A stretch of 64,000 nt of DNA from Earliella scabrosa (lineage: Eukaryota; Basidiomycota; Agaricomycetes; Polyporales; Polyporaceae): the NCBI GenBank assembly GCA_022605405.1, contig JABYQQ010000004.1:1302001-1366000 (forward strand). The letters are read 5' to 3'. A program made the translations under genes and the position numbers. Shown piece by piece: positions 1 through 12,271 of the stretch. The notes under the pieces are model-generated. The model saw only the letters and a program-made list of their open reading frames with translations, was not told the origin of the DNA and searched no databases. Position 1 is the first letter of the stretch; each line of letters begins with the position of its first letter.

Positions 1-345
1 ATCTGCAGGCGTTGTACGAGAAGGCACTTACTGGGGAGGTATACCATACTGTATCGGATAGGTCTGCACTAATCGGGAGGTGTACTGTACTACTTCTAGA
101 TTATCCCATTACTATTCCGCTTCTGGGGCTCGCGCGTGGGTCCTACATAAGTATAGCCAGGCCAGCGCACCCAAGGTCTCGGAGACTCGGTGAGTTCTCG
201 TCCATCTTCGAGTCGGAAGACAACGCTCCCGTGCCTCGCAGCGACTGACCCGCGCGCTCGCTGTACTTACGCGGCCAAGCGAGCCACCCGCAGAACGAGC
301 TCAAGTCAAGACGCGCGCGGACCCGCGGGTCGGACACAACAGACA
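1..345. other. No gene recognised upstream of U6
   Basis: Short open frames occur on both strands but none has a recognisable domain or a plausible exon structure. No TATA-like element stands out in the 40 nt before the U6 gene. Confidence 0.4.
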
Positions 346-347
346 AA

Positions 348-372
348 TGTCCCCTTCGGGGTGACATACGAA

Positions 373-403
<31 letters not shown>

Positions 404-466
404 GGCCCCTGCACAAGGATGACACGCTTTCCCGGAGTGGTAGACCTACGGGTCTCAATATTTATT
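348..466 (+). ncRNA. U6: U6 spliceosomal snRNA
   Basis: Catalytic RNA of the major spliceosome. The invariant core is present: AAAATTGGAACGATACAGAG at 373-392, with the ACAGAG box that pairs with the 5' splice site, then AGAAGATTAGCATGGCCCCT and AAGGATGACACGC, which form the AGC triad and internal stem-loop. The 5' end folds into a stem capped by TTCG (351-361). A second short hairpin, AGACC-TACG-GGTCT at 442-455, follows the core, and the T-rich stretch at 461-468 could end Pol III transcription. One loop position differs from the usual core (GCACAA rather than GCGCAA). The exact 3' end is inferred. Confidence 0.93.
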
Positions 467-468
467 TT

Positions 469-942
469 GTGAGTGATCTTGGCTCATTGTGGTGAGGAGT
501 CGATGTCTAGTCAGAGTCGAGTAAGAACATCCAAGTTCGTGATACTGCTCACGATGACCTGCCTCGGCCCTCGGTGTGCGAACACCTAAATGATGGTATT
601 ATATACTTATGTAGTCAGAGATCCATCTTCCTCGGAGTCGAACACAACATATTGTTGTGCGGACGTCGGCATGGGCATACTACATAATAGATACGTCTCT
701 GCAAGTACAACTGCGATGATGTCCGGGAGAACCTTGCAGACCGGCCCATTACGCGACAGCAGTCAGACGATCGCGGGGAAATAAAACCCGATGTCAGTGA
801 GCTCATCACACTAGTGGCAACCCTTGCACCCGCCAGCCTGCTGAGTTGAACCCAGGTTGAACCACCTGCGTACTTCTATTATTTAGTAGCCTGTATCGGA
901 CAGTAGTAGCTGCGGCTTCAACACGAGCATAGCACTGATCGT
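469..942. other. Intergenic, no gene seen
   Basis: Only short overlapping frames without domain content. It separates the U6 gene from the 3' end of the HET gene on the other strand. Confidence 0.4.
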
Positions 943-2862
943 TCAATCGCTCCAGAGTCCCCGTTCCTTGATCTGGGTGAGCACCAGTGTGTGGTCCGGA
1001 TTGAGAGGACACGGTGCAAACGTCATAATGCACCACCAACCAACAAGCTCCTCTGTCCCTGCCAAACTCAAGACGCCGACGAACTGCTTCCGAAAATTGG
1101 GCCATTGGTAGATGTGGTCTTCTGGACAGTTGTGCGTACCACTGACAGGGACTTCGCGCAACTCGGGGTTGAGATGGCTGCGATACACCCGAAAGTTCGC
1201 CCACTGGTCCCTCGTAGGCTTCGACTGCGCTACCAGTCCGACCCTCTCACTGCCAGGTGACTGTACCATGACTGCACTGCATCGCCCGGTCTGAAGCACA
1301 GCGGTATGCCCATGCCATGTCTGGATGGTGATAGTGGTGGGGGAGGTGCCGTTCCAAGGAAGCCCCGCATTCTGGATCGTGCAAGACAGACTACCTCGGA
1401 TAAATCGAGTGACGAGTTCTTCTGGAAGTCGGATCGGAGAAACATAGGTGCTATTCATAGGAATAGTCAGAGCAGAAGTCGCAAGTTCATTGGAAGGGGG
1501 GTGGGTAGCGAGGTAGACTTCCCGCCATGTAGGAGAAATGCGTAGTATGTCGGCTTTGCTCTCAACCATGCGGTGGACCCCCGTCGTGCCGCCACTGACG
1601 TCGTACAACGGGAGATGTGGCATATGTGGAGGACCAGGACGCGGAGTTAGAGCGAGAAACACCCTTCTGAGCTCTTCGCCCTTATGGTAGCACCACGATA
1701 GATCAGCGTATAACCGTCCATCCTCCTCGGATACAAAGATGGGGATCCGAGAGAGAATGCCGTAGGGAGTGAGAGTGAAGCTCATGATCGGCTTGGGCGA
1801 TGCCTTTCGCCAAGGTCTTGTCTAGTAACAGCATCGCCCATCAGCCCGCAGGTTTCAGGATACAAAGGAACAAATAGGCACACGCACCCAAGATCTCGAA
1901 GACCGCTCAGGCACCATGAGATTGTAGTCATAGAACGTGGCTTGAAAGTCTGATGGGGATGCTGCGAGTATGCCAGTGGTACGTTCGCTCGTCTGGTCAA
2001 TCAAGCCGAACTTTCCGCGAGTCAGAGGCCCGCAATTTCCCCAAGCAAAGAGAGTGGTGTCATGATGTGTCCTCATGATCTCTTCCTGTAGTCGTTGGAA
2101 AGCCCGCCGACCCTCTCCGTACAGTGTGGGCATGTTCACGTCGAAGATTCCCAGTAGAGCGTATGCTTCGTCCTCCACTCGGGTAGTCTTGCGCCGGCAA
2201 GCCCACGACATTCGACGCATAATGCTTATTTCTGAAAGTTTCTGTGAGAGTTGGAGGACAGACTTGGGAACTCTCGTGATCTCCTCCAGCTCCTCCGCAA
2301 GGTCTGCCCTGCTACCGATAACGTCCCATGTAAGCGAGAGGAAAAGGACATGCCGCGGGGCAACGAGTTCCTGGAGCGTCCACCCCCTGGTGTGCCATAT
2401 GCTTTCACTGAACGGCGAATCAGATGGCACGTAAGTCGATGGCCGGTCTCCTTCAGCTCCTACGGTCGTGACCAATGCGTTGAATTTCGGGACCAATGCG
2501 TTGTGTGTCGGGACATCCCGGAGATAAGCATAGCAAACAGCGGAGCGCGAGTAATACTGGAACATGGAGTTGATTGCCTCTGAGAGCTCGGCGCTGCTCG
2601 TCTTGTCGATGCAGCACGTGTCTATCCAGAGCCACTGGTAGCCGTGAGACTCTGCAAGCTGGCATGGTCTCAGTATCTTCTCGGAGAAGAGACTTTGAGG
2701 ACGTTCCCCTGTCTCGGCGCAGCGAGCGTGGATCCTCTGGACATCCTGGAAGCTCTGTTCGTCCTTGTCCCAGACGTGCGACAGGATAGCGTAGACCTCT
2801 TCAACCGCTGCTGGCAGCGTGAACTCCTTGATCTCCATGGTGGTCGTATGGATCAGACGCAT
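943..2862 (-). CDS. HET-domain protein (heterokaryon incompatibility-type)
   Basis: Two exons, 2862-1888 and 1821-943, joined in phase 0 across a 66-nt GTGCGT...CTAG intron, give about 617 aa. The N-terminal third is a HET domain (PF06985): AILSHVWD near residue 25, a WLWIDTCCID block near 95, then AYLRDV, the TRGWTLQEL motif and the EDEAYALLGIFDVNMPTLYGEG-type end of the domain near residue 245. The remaining 350 residues have no recognisable NACHT, ankyrin or WD repeats, so this is the stand-alone form common in Agaricomycetes. Known HET proteins trigger regulated cell death after non-self recognition; whether this one does is not shown. The first ATG is chosen because the family usually begins with the R-L-I-x-T-T-T pattern seen here. 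Confidence 0.88.
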
Positions 2863-3532
2863 GAGGGGCCTGGGGTAAACGGTAAGTCGACACTTATGTG
2901 GCAGATCTACTGTAGCCCGTGACGAGAAGTGTTAGTACTGTTGAACTCGAAGCTGCTGATTGAACCAGAACCTGATACTGGGTAGTATACTCACCGAGAT
3001 GCCACGGAAAGAAGCCTTGTAGAGGTGGCCGCCGAGGTAGGATACTAGTACTGCTGCACAATCCTGGCGACTCTCGCCTTGGGATAGTAGTGAGTGGGTG
3101 GTGTGTGCAAGAGGATTATCGAGGACTTACTGATGGCGGGGCTGTACTATAGGAAGAGACGTGGACAGCTGAATGGTCGCATCCCGAAAATAGATGTCTA
3201 ACTTCACGCTGCCGCGGTTCGGCCAGTTGATTACTAATCAAACTTCAACAAGTTGGCACCGTGACAAGCGGCACGAACTCACTGACATATACTACACATG
3301 CTGACTCGGTCAGGAACGATGCACCCATGTCCTCAGACTCGCATTGCAGCGCTAGATATCAGCACTGAGCAGGTTGCGTATCTCTACTAGTAACTCACCT
3401 GCCATCATAAACCATATGAGCGTCTAACTTGAACCTGACTACTTATCCCACTCCCCCTAATAAGCAGATGACGGTGGTCGTCATCGACACATGTTTTCGC
3501 GGGTAGGTATCCTGACTTAGCATCAATGACGC
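2863..3532. other. Intergenic, no gene seen
   Basis: The 5' flank of the HET gene and the 3' flank of the F-box gene. No coding frame with domain content and no RNA gene recognised. Confidence 0.4.
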
Positions 3533-5445
3533 TCACACTGGTGGGCTGTCTAGCTCCGAGGGCGGCGGCGCATATACGTACACCGACACCCGTCCATCCG
3601 TATACCCAACCGCGACCTGCCCCTCCTCCTCGTTCACCGACACCCGATTCCACAGCTCATGCGTATCCTGCACATGCATAACCCCCACCGCCGAGTCCGC
3701 CTCCCTCACCCCCGCCGAGTTCCCGTCCAGCGCCATCGCGTTCAACAGCGCCGGATCGACCGGCAACATCCCCGGGCTCACCGCGTCGTCCATCGTCAGC
3801 GCCTGCATCTGGTCGCGCGCGCGGCGGGACGCCATGTCATACCCGACGTGTGCTGCACGCGCGATGACCTTGCACGCGATGCGCTGCCCGTGGTCGCCCG
3901 ATTGCGACGGCGTCGTCGGGTCCGTGGAGGCGTCCAGCCAGAGCGCGGTCCCGTACCGCCCGAGAACCGTATCCGAGGGCGTGAAGAGTCGAAGCGGGGA
4001 CGGCAGAGCGTGCGCTATCGATGGCCTATCGGTGGGAGAGGCGAGGTAGGGGAACGTCGAGGGGTCCGAGGGGGAGAACGCCGCGGGGGAGTAGGCTGGG
4101 TTCGGCGGGAGGACGTAGTGGTGGAGGATGTTGACCGGCCAGGGGAACCAGGTGTCGAAGCGCGCGAGGATATCAATGGGCGGTAGAGTGCGATTGCGGG
4201 CGGAGGGAAGTGAAAAAGGTGCGCGGCGGGAGTTCACAGTGATAGTATCGATGCGCCAACGCCACTTGTGCTTCGCGATGGGGTCGAGACGCGGGGCGGC
4301 CTCGGGAGGTCCATCCGAGTGACTCATTGTTGGCAGTTGGTACAGGAAGATCCACTGCTTGCAGAACGTGAGGATGAACCCGTCGAATATCACGTAGTCC
4401 AAACATTGATGCTCCTATATAACCGACGTTGAACAATCAGTAGCATGGATAGGACTCGGACGAAGACGGAACATACTGGGAAGCGGAGCGTAAGATCGTT
4501 ATGGATCACAGGTATCTTCAACGAGCACAACAACTCCCCGCGCTCGACGTCGACGATGCGCACTTCCTGGTCTGCATCTGTAGCGATGAAGTGCGACCCA
4601 TGCAGACCCAGCGCGGTGCGGAAGCTGTTGAACTCGCTCGTGCGTCTAAACCACGGATCCACCCCGGGCGTGTCAAAGTCGATCGTGTACGTCGTCGTCA
4701 CCAACCTGTATACTCGTCAGTTACATACATAGCAGCAACGACGAAGCGAACTGACTGGTTGCCGTTTCTGCGAGTCACCGCCAAGACGTGTTCGTTCCCC
4801 AGAGCCGTATTGACCGCATATCCCAGCAATCCAGCCACAAGCAGCTCAGCGATAGGCTTCCGAATCGTCCCACCGACGCTCTCCGCGGCTCGAAGGTCCC
4901 AACACTCGAACGAGAACCGCCTGTTCTCCCTATCCGACGACGAGTCGAACAGCGTCAACGTGAGCAAGTACCTTCCGCCCCACCCAGGCAAAAACTCCGC
5001 CGCCAAGTTGCGCGAGCCGGCCTGCGCCCACGGCCGACTCGTCGGCTGGATATCAAGCCTCGCATGGCACTTCGGCTCCAACGAGGTCCAGTTCGACCAG
5101 AAGCGGTACGCGCGCACCGTCAGACGTTCGAGCTGCTCGGACGAGAGACTGGAAAGCTCGACGGTACGGTCGTTGTCGAGCCCGGGCACTGGGATGCCGC
5201 GCTGCAGATAGCATGCAGATAAGGCCTCGTGCCAGACGCTCCGGTCGCGAGTGACGGACTCGAGGTCCTTGCAGGTCTGAGCGGCGCGCAAGTCAATATT
5301 GCAAGTTCAACGTTCAACTTCGGAGCAAGCATCTTGAATTGGAAGGCGCGCTCACCCTGCGCAGCGCGAGGACATCGTTCACGTCGAGACGTTGGAGGAT
5401 GCCGAGGAGCACGTCTGTAGGCAAATTGCGGAGGTTGATCGACAT
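3533..5445 (-). CDS. F-box protein, single copy type
   Basis: Four exons (5445-5356, 5276-4756, 4705-4477, 4414-3533) keep frame through GTGAGC, GTCAGT and GTATGT donors and give 573 aa. Exon 1 encodes the core of an F-box (residues 5-30, LPTDVLLGILQRLDVNDVL), the SKP1-binding part of SCF ubiquitin ligases. Residues 31-55 continue it with a VTRDRSVWHEAL helix. The rest, rich in WD-like strands such as SFECWDLRAA and EVRIVDVERGELL, suggests a beta-propeller-like substrate domain, but no full WD40 signature is visible. The ATG at 5445 is chosen because it directly precedes the F-box; an upstream in-frame ATG near 5616 would add unlike sequence. Substrate unknown. It is not related to the A-E family further on. 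Confidence 0.82.
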
Positions 5446-5636
5446 CTTGTAGACATCATCAGTTACTCTGTGAGGGAGGCAACTCCACAATACAACTAAC
5501 CTCTGATTGCCAAGTTGGCCCAATGCTGGCATGCAAGTCTGAATGAACCTGCTTGCGCGACTGTCGTTCTTGAAGCTCATGTTAACCGCTGAGTAGTTAC
5601 AGCCCCTAAGTGGCAAATGGCGGGCTAGTCGAGCAT

Positions 5637-5727
5637 GGCAATATGGCCGAGCGGTCTAAGGCGCCAGAATCAGGCTTTCTGCTTAATCTGGTCCGAAAGG
5701 GCGTGGGTTCGAATCCCACTGTTGTCA
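5637..5727 (+). tRNA. tRNA-Leu(CAG) with 11-nt intron
   Basis: Class II tRNA. The acceptor stem GGCAATA pairs with TGTTGTC (5720-5726), discriminator A at 5727. A box TGGCCGAGCGG is present, and the anticodon stem CCAGA/TCTGG flanks an 18-nt loop. With T33 followed by CAG at 5671-5673 the anticodon reads CUG codons. Removing 5675-5685 restores a seven-base loop, so the intron lies after position 37 as usual in eukaryotes. The variable arm TCCGAAAGGGC and the T arm with GGTTCGAATCC are typical of tRNA-Leu. A five-T run at 5749-5753 is the likely Pol III terminator. Confidence 0.95.
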
Positions 5728-5748
5728 TCCTCTTCCCACTTCTACGTC

Positions 5749-5753
5749 TTTTT
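5749..5753 (+). terminator. Pol III T-run after tRNA-Leu
   Basis: TTTTT 22 nt downstream of the tRNA discriminator base; a normal Pol III termination signal by position. Confidence 0.6.
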
Positions 5754-6127
5754 GCATCGTTCCTGTCTCCGTGCGGACCAGGATCATGCATCATGCATCA
5801 TGAATGACAGTGTACTCCGCATGACACTTCGAAGTTCGCGCCGACACACAAACAGAAGAGGTTGCAATGCAAGGATAATTTATGGTATGTGTATTGCACA
5901 AGTGGGATATCGTAAAGTAGGATTACAGCCCCATGCGACCTCGCCCCGTCCGTCGCGCACACACGAATACACCAGCGAGAGCGCAGCGATCCCAACAGCG
6001 TATAGCTCCCGAGAACCTGCGCTCTCCCAGTAATACAGCAAGTGCAGGTCCCCGACGTGTCGTCGTCAGCGTCGTAAGTAGTAGTGGCACAACAACAGCA
6101 GTATCGTTCGCCGCGGCCCACGGCGTT

Positions 6128-8419
6128 TTAGAACAAGACCGAGGCGACCTTTCCGAGGAAGGTCGTCGGCGGGACCTCGGGCACCTCCGTCTCCTCGAGC
6201 GTCGGGATGCCGGTGACGAAGTCCATCTCGTGCGGCTTCCAGATCTGCGTGCGCTTGAACACCTTCCAGAACACGTACAGCGCGATGAAGATCGGGATGT
6301 TGATGTCTGCAAGGGTGCGTGCGCGGTCAGCAGTTGCGCAGGTGGGAGAAAGAAAAGGGGGGGAAGACGTACAGGCTGTGAGGAAGTCGGACGCGTTGAA
6401 GTCCCAGAAGACGGTGAAGCCGTTGATGAGGATGAAGATGACGACCCAGAAGACGCCCCAGATCGAGAGGTACGGCTGGAGGTTGCTGTGGTACACGAGC
6501 TTCTTGCGGTCCAGGCCCTGCGCCTTCATTCCACGGTCTGCATCATAACAGCATGCATGTCAGCCATCCCCGCCCTACTGCAGATTGCAGAATAGGACAC
6601 GCACAGAAGAAGAGGTAGGTGAGGTTCATCGAGAACCAACCGAAGAAGCCGCCGACGGTCGACAGGTTGACGAACCAGTTGAACACGGTCGCCGCACCGG
6701 CCGACACGTTCATGAACGACAGGAGCGCGAAGCAGCTGACGCCGAGCACCGCGGCGAGCGGGAGACCGCTCTTCGTGCAGTACGTGAAGATCTTGGGCGC
6801 CTGACCGCGGAGCGCGAGACCGTAGAGCACACGGGACCCGCAGTACAGGAAGGAGTTTCCGGCAGAGAACGCGGACGAGAAGACACCGGCGTTGATGATG
6901 TGCGGGAGGACCTTGACACCCGCGCGGGTCATGGCAATGACGTACGGCGACTGGGCGGCGTTGCCAGTGTCCTCGAGCAGGTTCTCGTCGTTGTAGGGGA
7001 CGAGCATACCGGTGACGAGGATGCCGAGAATCTAGTGATGAATGTCAGAAAAGTGGACGAGGGAGGCGGATCGATTAAACCACTCACGTAGAAGAGCAAG
7101 ATACGCCAGAAGACACGGCGAACGGCCTTGGCGATGTTGCGGCGGGGGCTGATGGTCTCCGAGGCAGCACTGCGGGGCGGGCCCGTCGTGAGCGAGTGAT
7201 CTCGCCGGACTCTAAAACGGCAACTCACATAGCGACAAGTTCCATACCCTGGAACGAGAACGCAGCCTGGACGATGGTCGAGAGGAAACCGACGAAGCGG
7301 TCGGTGACCGCGTTGGCGACGAGACCGGGGCCGTTAAACGGGCCAGGGTCCCTCCAGTACTGCAAGCCAAGCACGTCAAATTCTGCACGCTGCGCGCCGG
7401 GGCTGAATACTCACGCGGAAGCCAATACGGTCGCCCTGGGGGCCTCCTCCGAGGTCGATGACGAGACCGGTGATGATGAGGATGACAACCAAACAAACTG
7501 CGGGACAGAGCACGATGCGGTCAGACGGGCGCTACCCCACACGCGAAGCAGAGAGAGACATCGATGGGGCCCTGGCGCCGGACCAGGGCATCGGAGCCGG
7601 TGGGGAAAAATCACGATACTCACTCTTGATGATGGAGAAGACGAACTCGGACTCTCCAAACCAGCGCACGCCAAAGATGTTGATGGCACATGTGCAGATG
7701 CAAATGGCGGCAGTGTACGCGGCTTGATGGCCAGGCTGGACGGGAGATCAGCTGAATCCTTCGTACGTGGGGTGGGAGCGCCAAGCACGTACGTTGGGAT
7801 CCCAGAAGGTGAGGAGGATACCGGCAGCAGAGATTTCGACGGGGACCGAGACCGAGTTGGTGTAGAAGTAGTTCCATCTATGGAAAGTTGGGGGCGTAGG
7901 GGGATGGCGTTTTGTCAGAGAAGCGGGCAAGGACGGGAGGGAGGCTGGGAAGAGCTAGCGCTTACCCGGTCGCGAAACCAAAGGCGGGGTCGACCCAACG
8001 GGCGGCAAAGTGGGGGAAGGTGCCGGAGATGGGTGCATGGGAGGTCATCTCACCGACGGCACAGAGGGACGCGTAGGCGCAGCTGCCGACGAAGATGTAC
8101 GCGAGAAGAGCACCGGCGGGGCCAGCACTGCGGAGGGCACTACCGGAACCCAAGAAAAGACCGGTACCGAGAGTACCAGCGATCTATGGAGGCGCGCCTC
8201 GGTGAGGACGAGGAAGGGGGAGCGAGGATGAGGACGAGGGATGCTCACAGCAATCATCTGGACATGGCGCTGCTTGAGCTTGCGCTGTACGCGGTCGAGG
8301 TCGGCAGCGTCGAAGTGGTACTTGTCGCCATTGTGCTGGACGACATAGTCGTGGACGGCGCCCTTTTCGAGGGAGCTCGTCTGGTCGGGCTTCTCCTTGT
8401 ACTCGTGCCCTTCGGACAT
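6128..8419 (-). CDS. Amino-acid permease, fungal YAT/AAP type
   Basis: Proton-coupled uptake carrier of the plasma membrane, APC superfamily. Ten exons read by eye give about 550 aa, the usual length. The cytosolic N-terminus (to residue 50) ends in QRKLKQRHVQMIA, followed by the diagnostic first membrane helix IAGTLGTGLFLGSGSAL, then GEMTSHAPISGTFPHFAARWV in the TM3 region, FSFQGMELVAM, NAGVFSSAFSAGNSFLY and SRVLYGLALRGQAPKIF, all characteristic of the fungal family. Twelve hydrophobic segments can be followed. The C-terminus has the usual FWKVFKRTQIWKP. Substrate specificity cannot be read. The 100 nt before the ATG are strongly pyrimidine-rich on the coding strand. Confidence 0.92.
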
Positions 8420-8540
8420 GGCTGGCGGAGGCGGAAGGAAGGAGAAAGGCGGGGGAAGAGAGAGGGAGGGAGAGGGGACGCGGCCAACCTCGATGCGTGG
8501 AGAGAAGAAGAAGCTCGAGGGCGGGCAAACGAGCTCGGGG

Positions 8541-8550
8541 CGTATATATT
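8541..8550 (-). promoter_or_regulatory. TATA-like element of the permease gene
   Basis: AATATATACG on the minus strand, about 125 nt upstream of the permease ATG, followed by a CT-rich leader as is common in strongly expressed fungal genes. Confidence 0.45.
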
Positions 8551-8559
8551 TCCGGAGCA

Positions 8560-11500
8560 GCTCTGGCAGCCGCTGCCAGCCACTGGGATTGGCGCAAGGA
8601 TATCATGGACGCGGGCAAGATGTCCATATGCAGACATGGCAGAGATAAGCCCACGCTGCAGCTCGTGCCAGCGACCGATAACGTCTGATTGAATGATGGT
8701 TCGCCCCCACCCGACCGCAATTCTCCCCTGCGCCGACCCTTGTCGCGATACGCGTGCGCCGCTCATCAGCACTCAGTTCGCGATGGCGCTGCACCCGCGA
8801 CCGCGACACGACAAAGGCGACGACGCGGTCTGCCCCCGTGCGCGCTCGCGCCGTCGCGCGCCCCCGGACGGAACTGGGGAACATGCGCGCGCGTTCTGGG
8901 TCTGGAGTGGGGCGCAGGCTATGAGCGTGGGAGGAGCGCATGGACGTTGGAGAGACACTCGCCCTAGGCACATTTCTTCACCCGATCGCAGCCAACAATG
9001 GCAACCCCGGCTGTCACCGATCTCACATCAGATCCACCCGCGATCTCCCCTTGGCGTCTCAAACAACGCTATCGCATCCGTCTCGCTGCAACGTTCATAC
9101 TGAGCTACCGCCGGGCACACGACCTCCCCTTGCAGCACCGATGCGCAAGCAGCAGAGCAAATGGCTATGTACGCAGGACCTCTACGCTGTCCAGACATTC
9201 TCGCGAAGTCAGCGGAGGATTACACAGCAGTCTCAGCGTTAGGTAGCCGGAGTCGGCGTACACGGCACGTCAAACCCCGGCGCCTCATTCTTACAGTACG
9301 CCACAACACGGACAGGGTTATCCACGCAAACAACGCGCAAAAAGCTCTCACCAAGAACCCCTGTCTCTGCGAAAATAAACTTCATAAAATTTGCCGTGCA
9401 AGGAGCAAAAGGCTCGCCATTCCGTAGGTGGCGCTTATCTCACCTCAACCCACGCTACCTCGATCGTACTCGTCCGCCACGTCCGTCTTCGAGCCCAGCC
9501 ATGACGCACGGCGCGAACAGTGGCGGGCTCTCCGTCCGTGGCACGCAAATTTGCGGTCCCTACCGTAGGACCTGCAATCATGATTTCCAGCTAGAGTTCG
9601 CAGAGAGATAAGTGGCTTGCCCGCCGTGATAAGACCCACGGATCTTCGACGCGCCCGCCGCCCCTGGGCTCTCTCTCGCTCGGCGCGACCGTCGACGCGA
9701 CGTTTGTGTGGAGATCAGGAACGAACATTTTGCGCATCCGCAGATTTCGCCGCAGTCGGACATCCGACAGTCCTGGGACCTGTCTTTTGGTGGTTCCGGT
9801 TCCCAGGTTCCCAGAGGCACACCGCCCTATGGGAAGGGCCTGTGATTCGTTATCAATCCTGGAGGTGCTAGGCCAACTGGGGTAGTATATGTATGAGACC
9901 GAGCTCGGTTGGCCAGCCTCAACCTGGATTGTCAATTGAGGGCTGTCGGAAACTCGCCGGACGATGGGAGCAGTTCTGGTACCATGGGTATATGAAGACG
10001 CGAGGCTGGTGGACGAGCTCGACTTGGCCCCGATGTTGTTGTGCGACGCGATGCTCGGTCTGTCCGATATCGACGCTCGTCGATCGGACGAGCATGGTCA
10101 TCGAGGATCGCGATTGCAAACCCCTGAGTAGCAAAAAAAATTGGGCTGGACACATGTGACGACAGCGTCAGTATATACATTTCAACGATGCATCCACCTA
10201 GGACTCCAGCGGTGCTCGACCAGGTCTGCCGGAATGCGTGCAGCCTGGCATGGACGCCCACAATGACGGTCGTGCACAGGAATACCTACCAACTATAACT
10301 CTGACGTTCGCCTTCCATATGCATATGCCATATGTGTTCTTCAGCACACATTGGCAGATTGGGATCCACCGCGGCAGCACAGCCGTCGATCTGGCCAGTC
10401 TGGCTCTCAATCAGCATGATCTCAGGAAGCTTCCAAAATGCCACTGTACATCTGAAGGATGAGTAGAAATTCGAGAAGACGCACCTCTGACGTATTCGCA
10501 TGCGCAGTGCACAGGACGTCATGGTGCCCACACCGCCCACGAAGTTGACAGAAGAAGCATCGTCCACACTGACCACTGATCTCCTCCAGATCTGATGTCA
10601 TTCGCGGGAGCGCGGTCGGTGGTATTGGGTGCGGGGGATGGGAGAAGTCGGTGTGCGCGTATGTACACTGTCGTGCTTCGCGGCTGTACTGTACGCGCAC
10701 TAGAAAAATCCTCACGGGAGGATAATCCGAACTGCGCGAACGCTCCTTTCGCGCGGAGTGTACATAACCCAGAGGGACTCCGCCGCGCCGGGGCGCGCAT
10801 TGCTAAGGACTCGACTCCATGGGGAATTGCACCGGTACGAGATCGGAGAACGCTGCGGAAGTATTCTGTTTAGCGCGGATTTTGGGTGAGCGTGTTACGG
10901 CATCGTGCCACATCTGAGTATGACATTGACATGGAGCCATGCGACGTGCGTACCTCGAACCCCACGTTCAGACGTTCGCTGTCCACAGGACCGCACAAGC
11001 CACGGGGGCGGTGCAGGGCAAACTGGGACGTGGACATGTGTAACATTAATCCTGGGTTAACTAGTATCCCGCAGAGTTACAGCTATATGGAGTAGTATCG
11101 GAGCGTAGAGTACTCACGCTCCGATCAGGCTGGGACGCCTTGAACTTCTCCTTCCGCTCAGTGGCGAGTGGCGGCTGCCGGGCCACATAAGGATGCGTCA
11201 GCGTCCAGTGAAGACGGACCGCCGTCCACTCAGTCCTGACTGGTCTGGGGTCATCGGTCACCGTCCACCGAGCGGGGAAGCCGGTACTTACATATGGAGA
11301 ATACCTTCCGAAGCGTGCAGCCGGTCAAGTGATCAGCGTCTTGCTTGACAGATCCGAGGACGGTGTGGGTACTACTGTACTTCGGGTGCTGGGAACTGTA
11401 TTCGGGCTGATGACGGTGGTCTGCGGCAGGCGTCCGAGGTGGCCAGGTGCATGTGGATGCGTCCAGATGAAACGGGGTAGGCTCTGTCTGCATACGAGTA

Positions 11501-12271
11501 GACGTATAAGAAGGATTGACCCAAAATCCGTAGACGTCGCAACACAGGAGCGTACCTTCGACTTCGCTGCCGCTGTTCTCTGCATGACTCGTGGGCCAGG
11601 CTGCTGACTCGTTGACGCGGCGGAAAGTGAGTCCACCGCGTGCACGTAGTCACGGAATTGGACAGGAGCACCATGTGGGATGCCGGCCAGACGCTACATA
11701 CACTTTTCAGTGTTCGGCCGGGACTGTGTCATCTATGTGAGCGGCGCTGGAACTGGGGCTTGGAAGGCCGGAGATGAGGCTTCAACTTGCGTAAGTACAC
11801 GGGCACATATGGAGTCGGCTTCGACGCTTCGAACTAGCCAAGGCCCGGGGATAGAGTACCGGTCAATGTCCGGCAAGCGTTGACGCGTCCATGAACGCGC
11901 CGAGAGAGTCAGCTCAGCCAGGTACTATAGTAGTACTCTGGGCTTCAGAAGGGATCCTGGGTACTGCGCAGTGCGTAACAAGTTGAGTGAATCCACCGAC
12001 TGTCTGGGTCGGTCCAGGAGAACCCCTTTGGTTCGATCGTGAGAAATGTCGCACATGGCTTGGGCGCCTAAACCAGTCCCGCACGCTCGACTTAGGCGCA
12101 GTCGTCCGTCGAAGTCATCCAGTCTCAGTCTGACGTCTATTCTACCACTCACACGGTCTCTGCTCTGCGGACTGTCTGTTTGCTCCCGGAACAGCCTCAG
12201 CTCTAGTCTCTGGTTGACTCGTGGGGCTGCACTAGTACTCTAGAAGCCCTGAGCGCTGAGTGCGGGGCGCC
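8560..12271. other. 3.7-kb gap between divergent genes, no gene seen
   Basis: Lies between the 5' ends of the permease (-) and the GPATCH1-like gene (+). Short frames are present on both strands, but none shows a domain, consistent exon joins or codon bias clearly above background. No tRNA or snRNA core was found. It may hold long 5' regulatory sequence, a non-coding transcript or a small lineage-specific gene. Confidence 0.35.

Noticed and set aside
5780..5805. CATGCATCATGCATCATGA repeat after the tRNA
   Set aside because: Short simple repeat with no sign of function; beyond the Pol III terminator.
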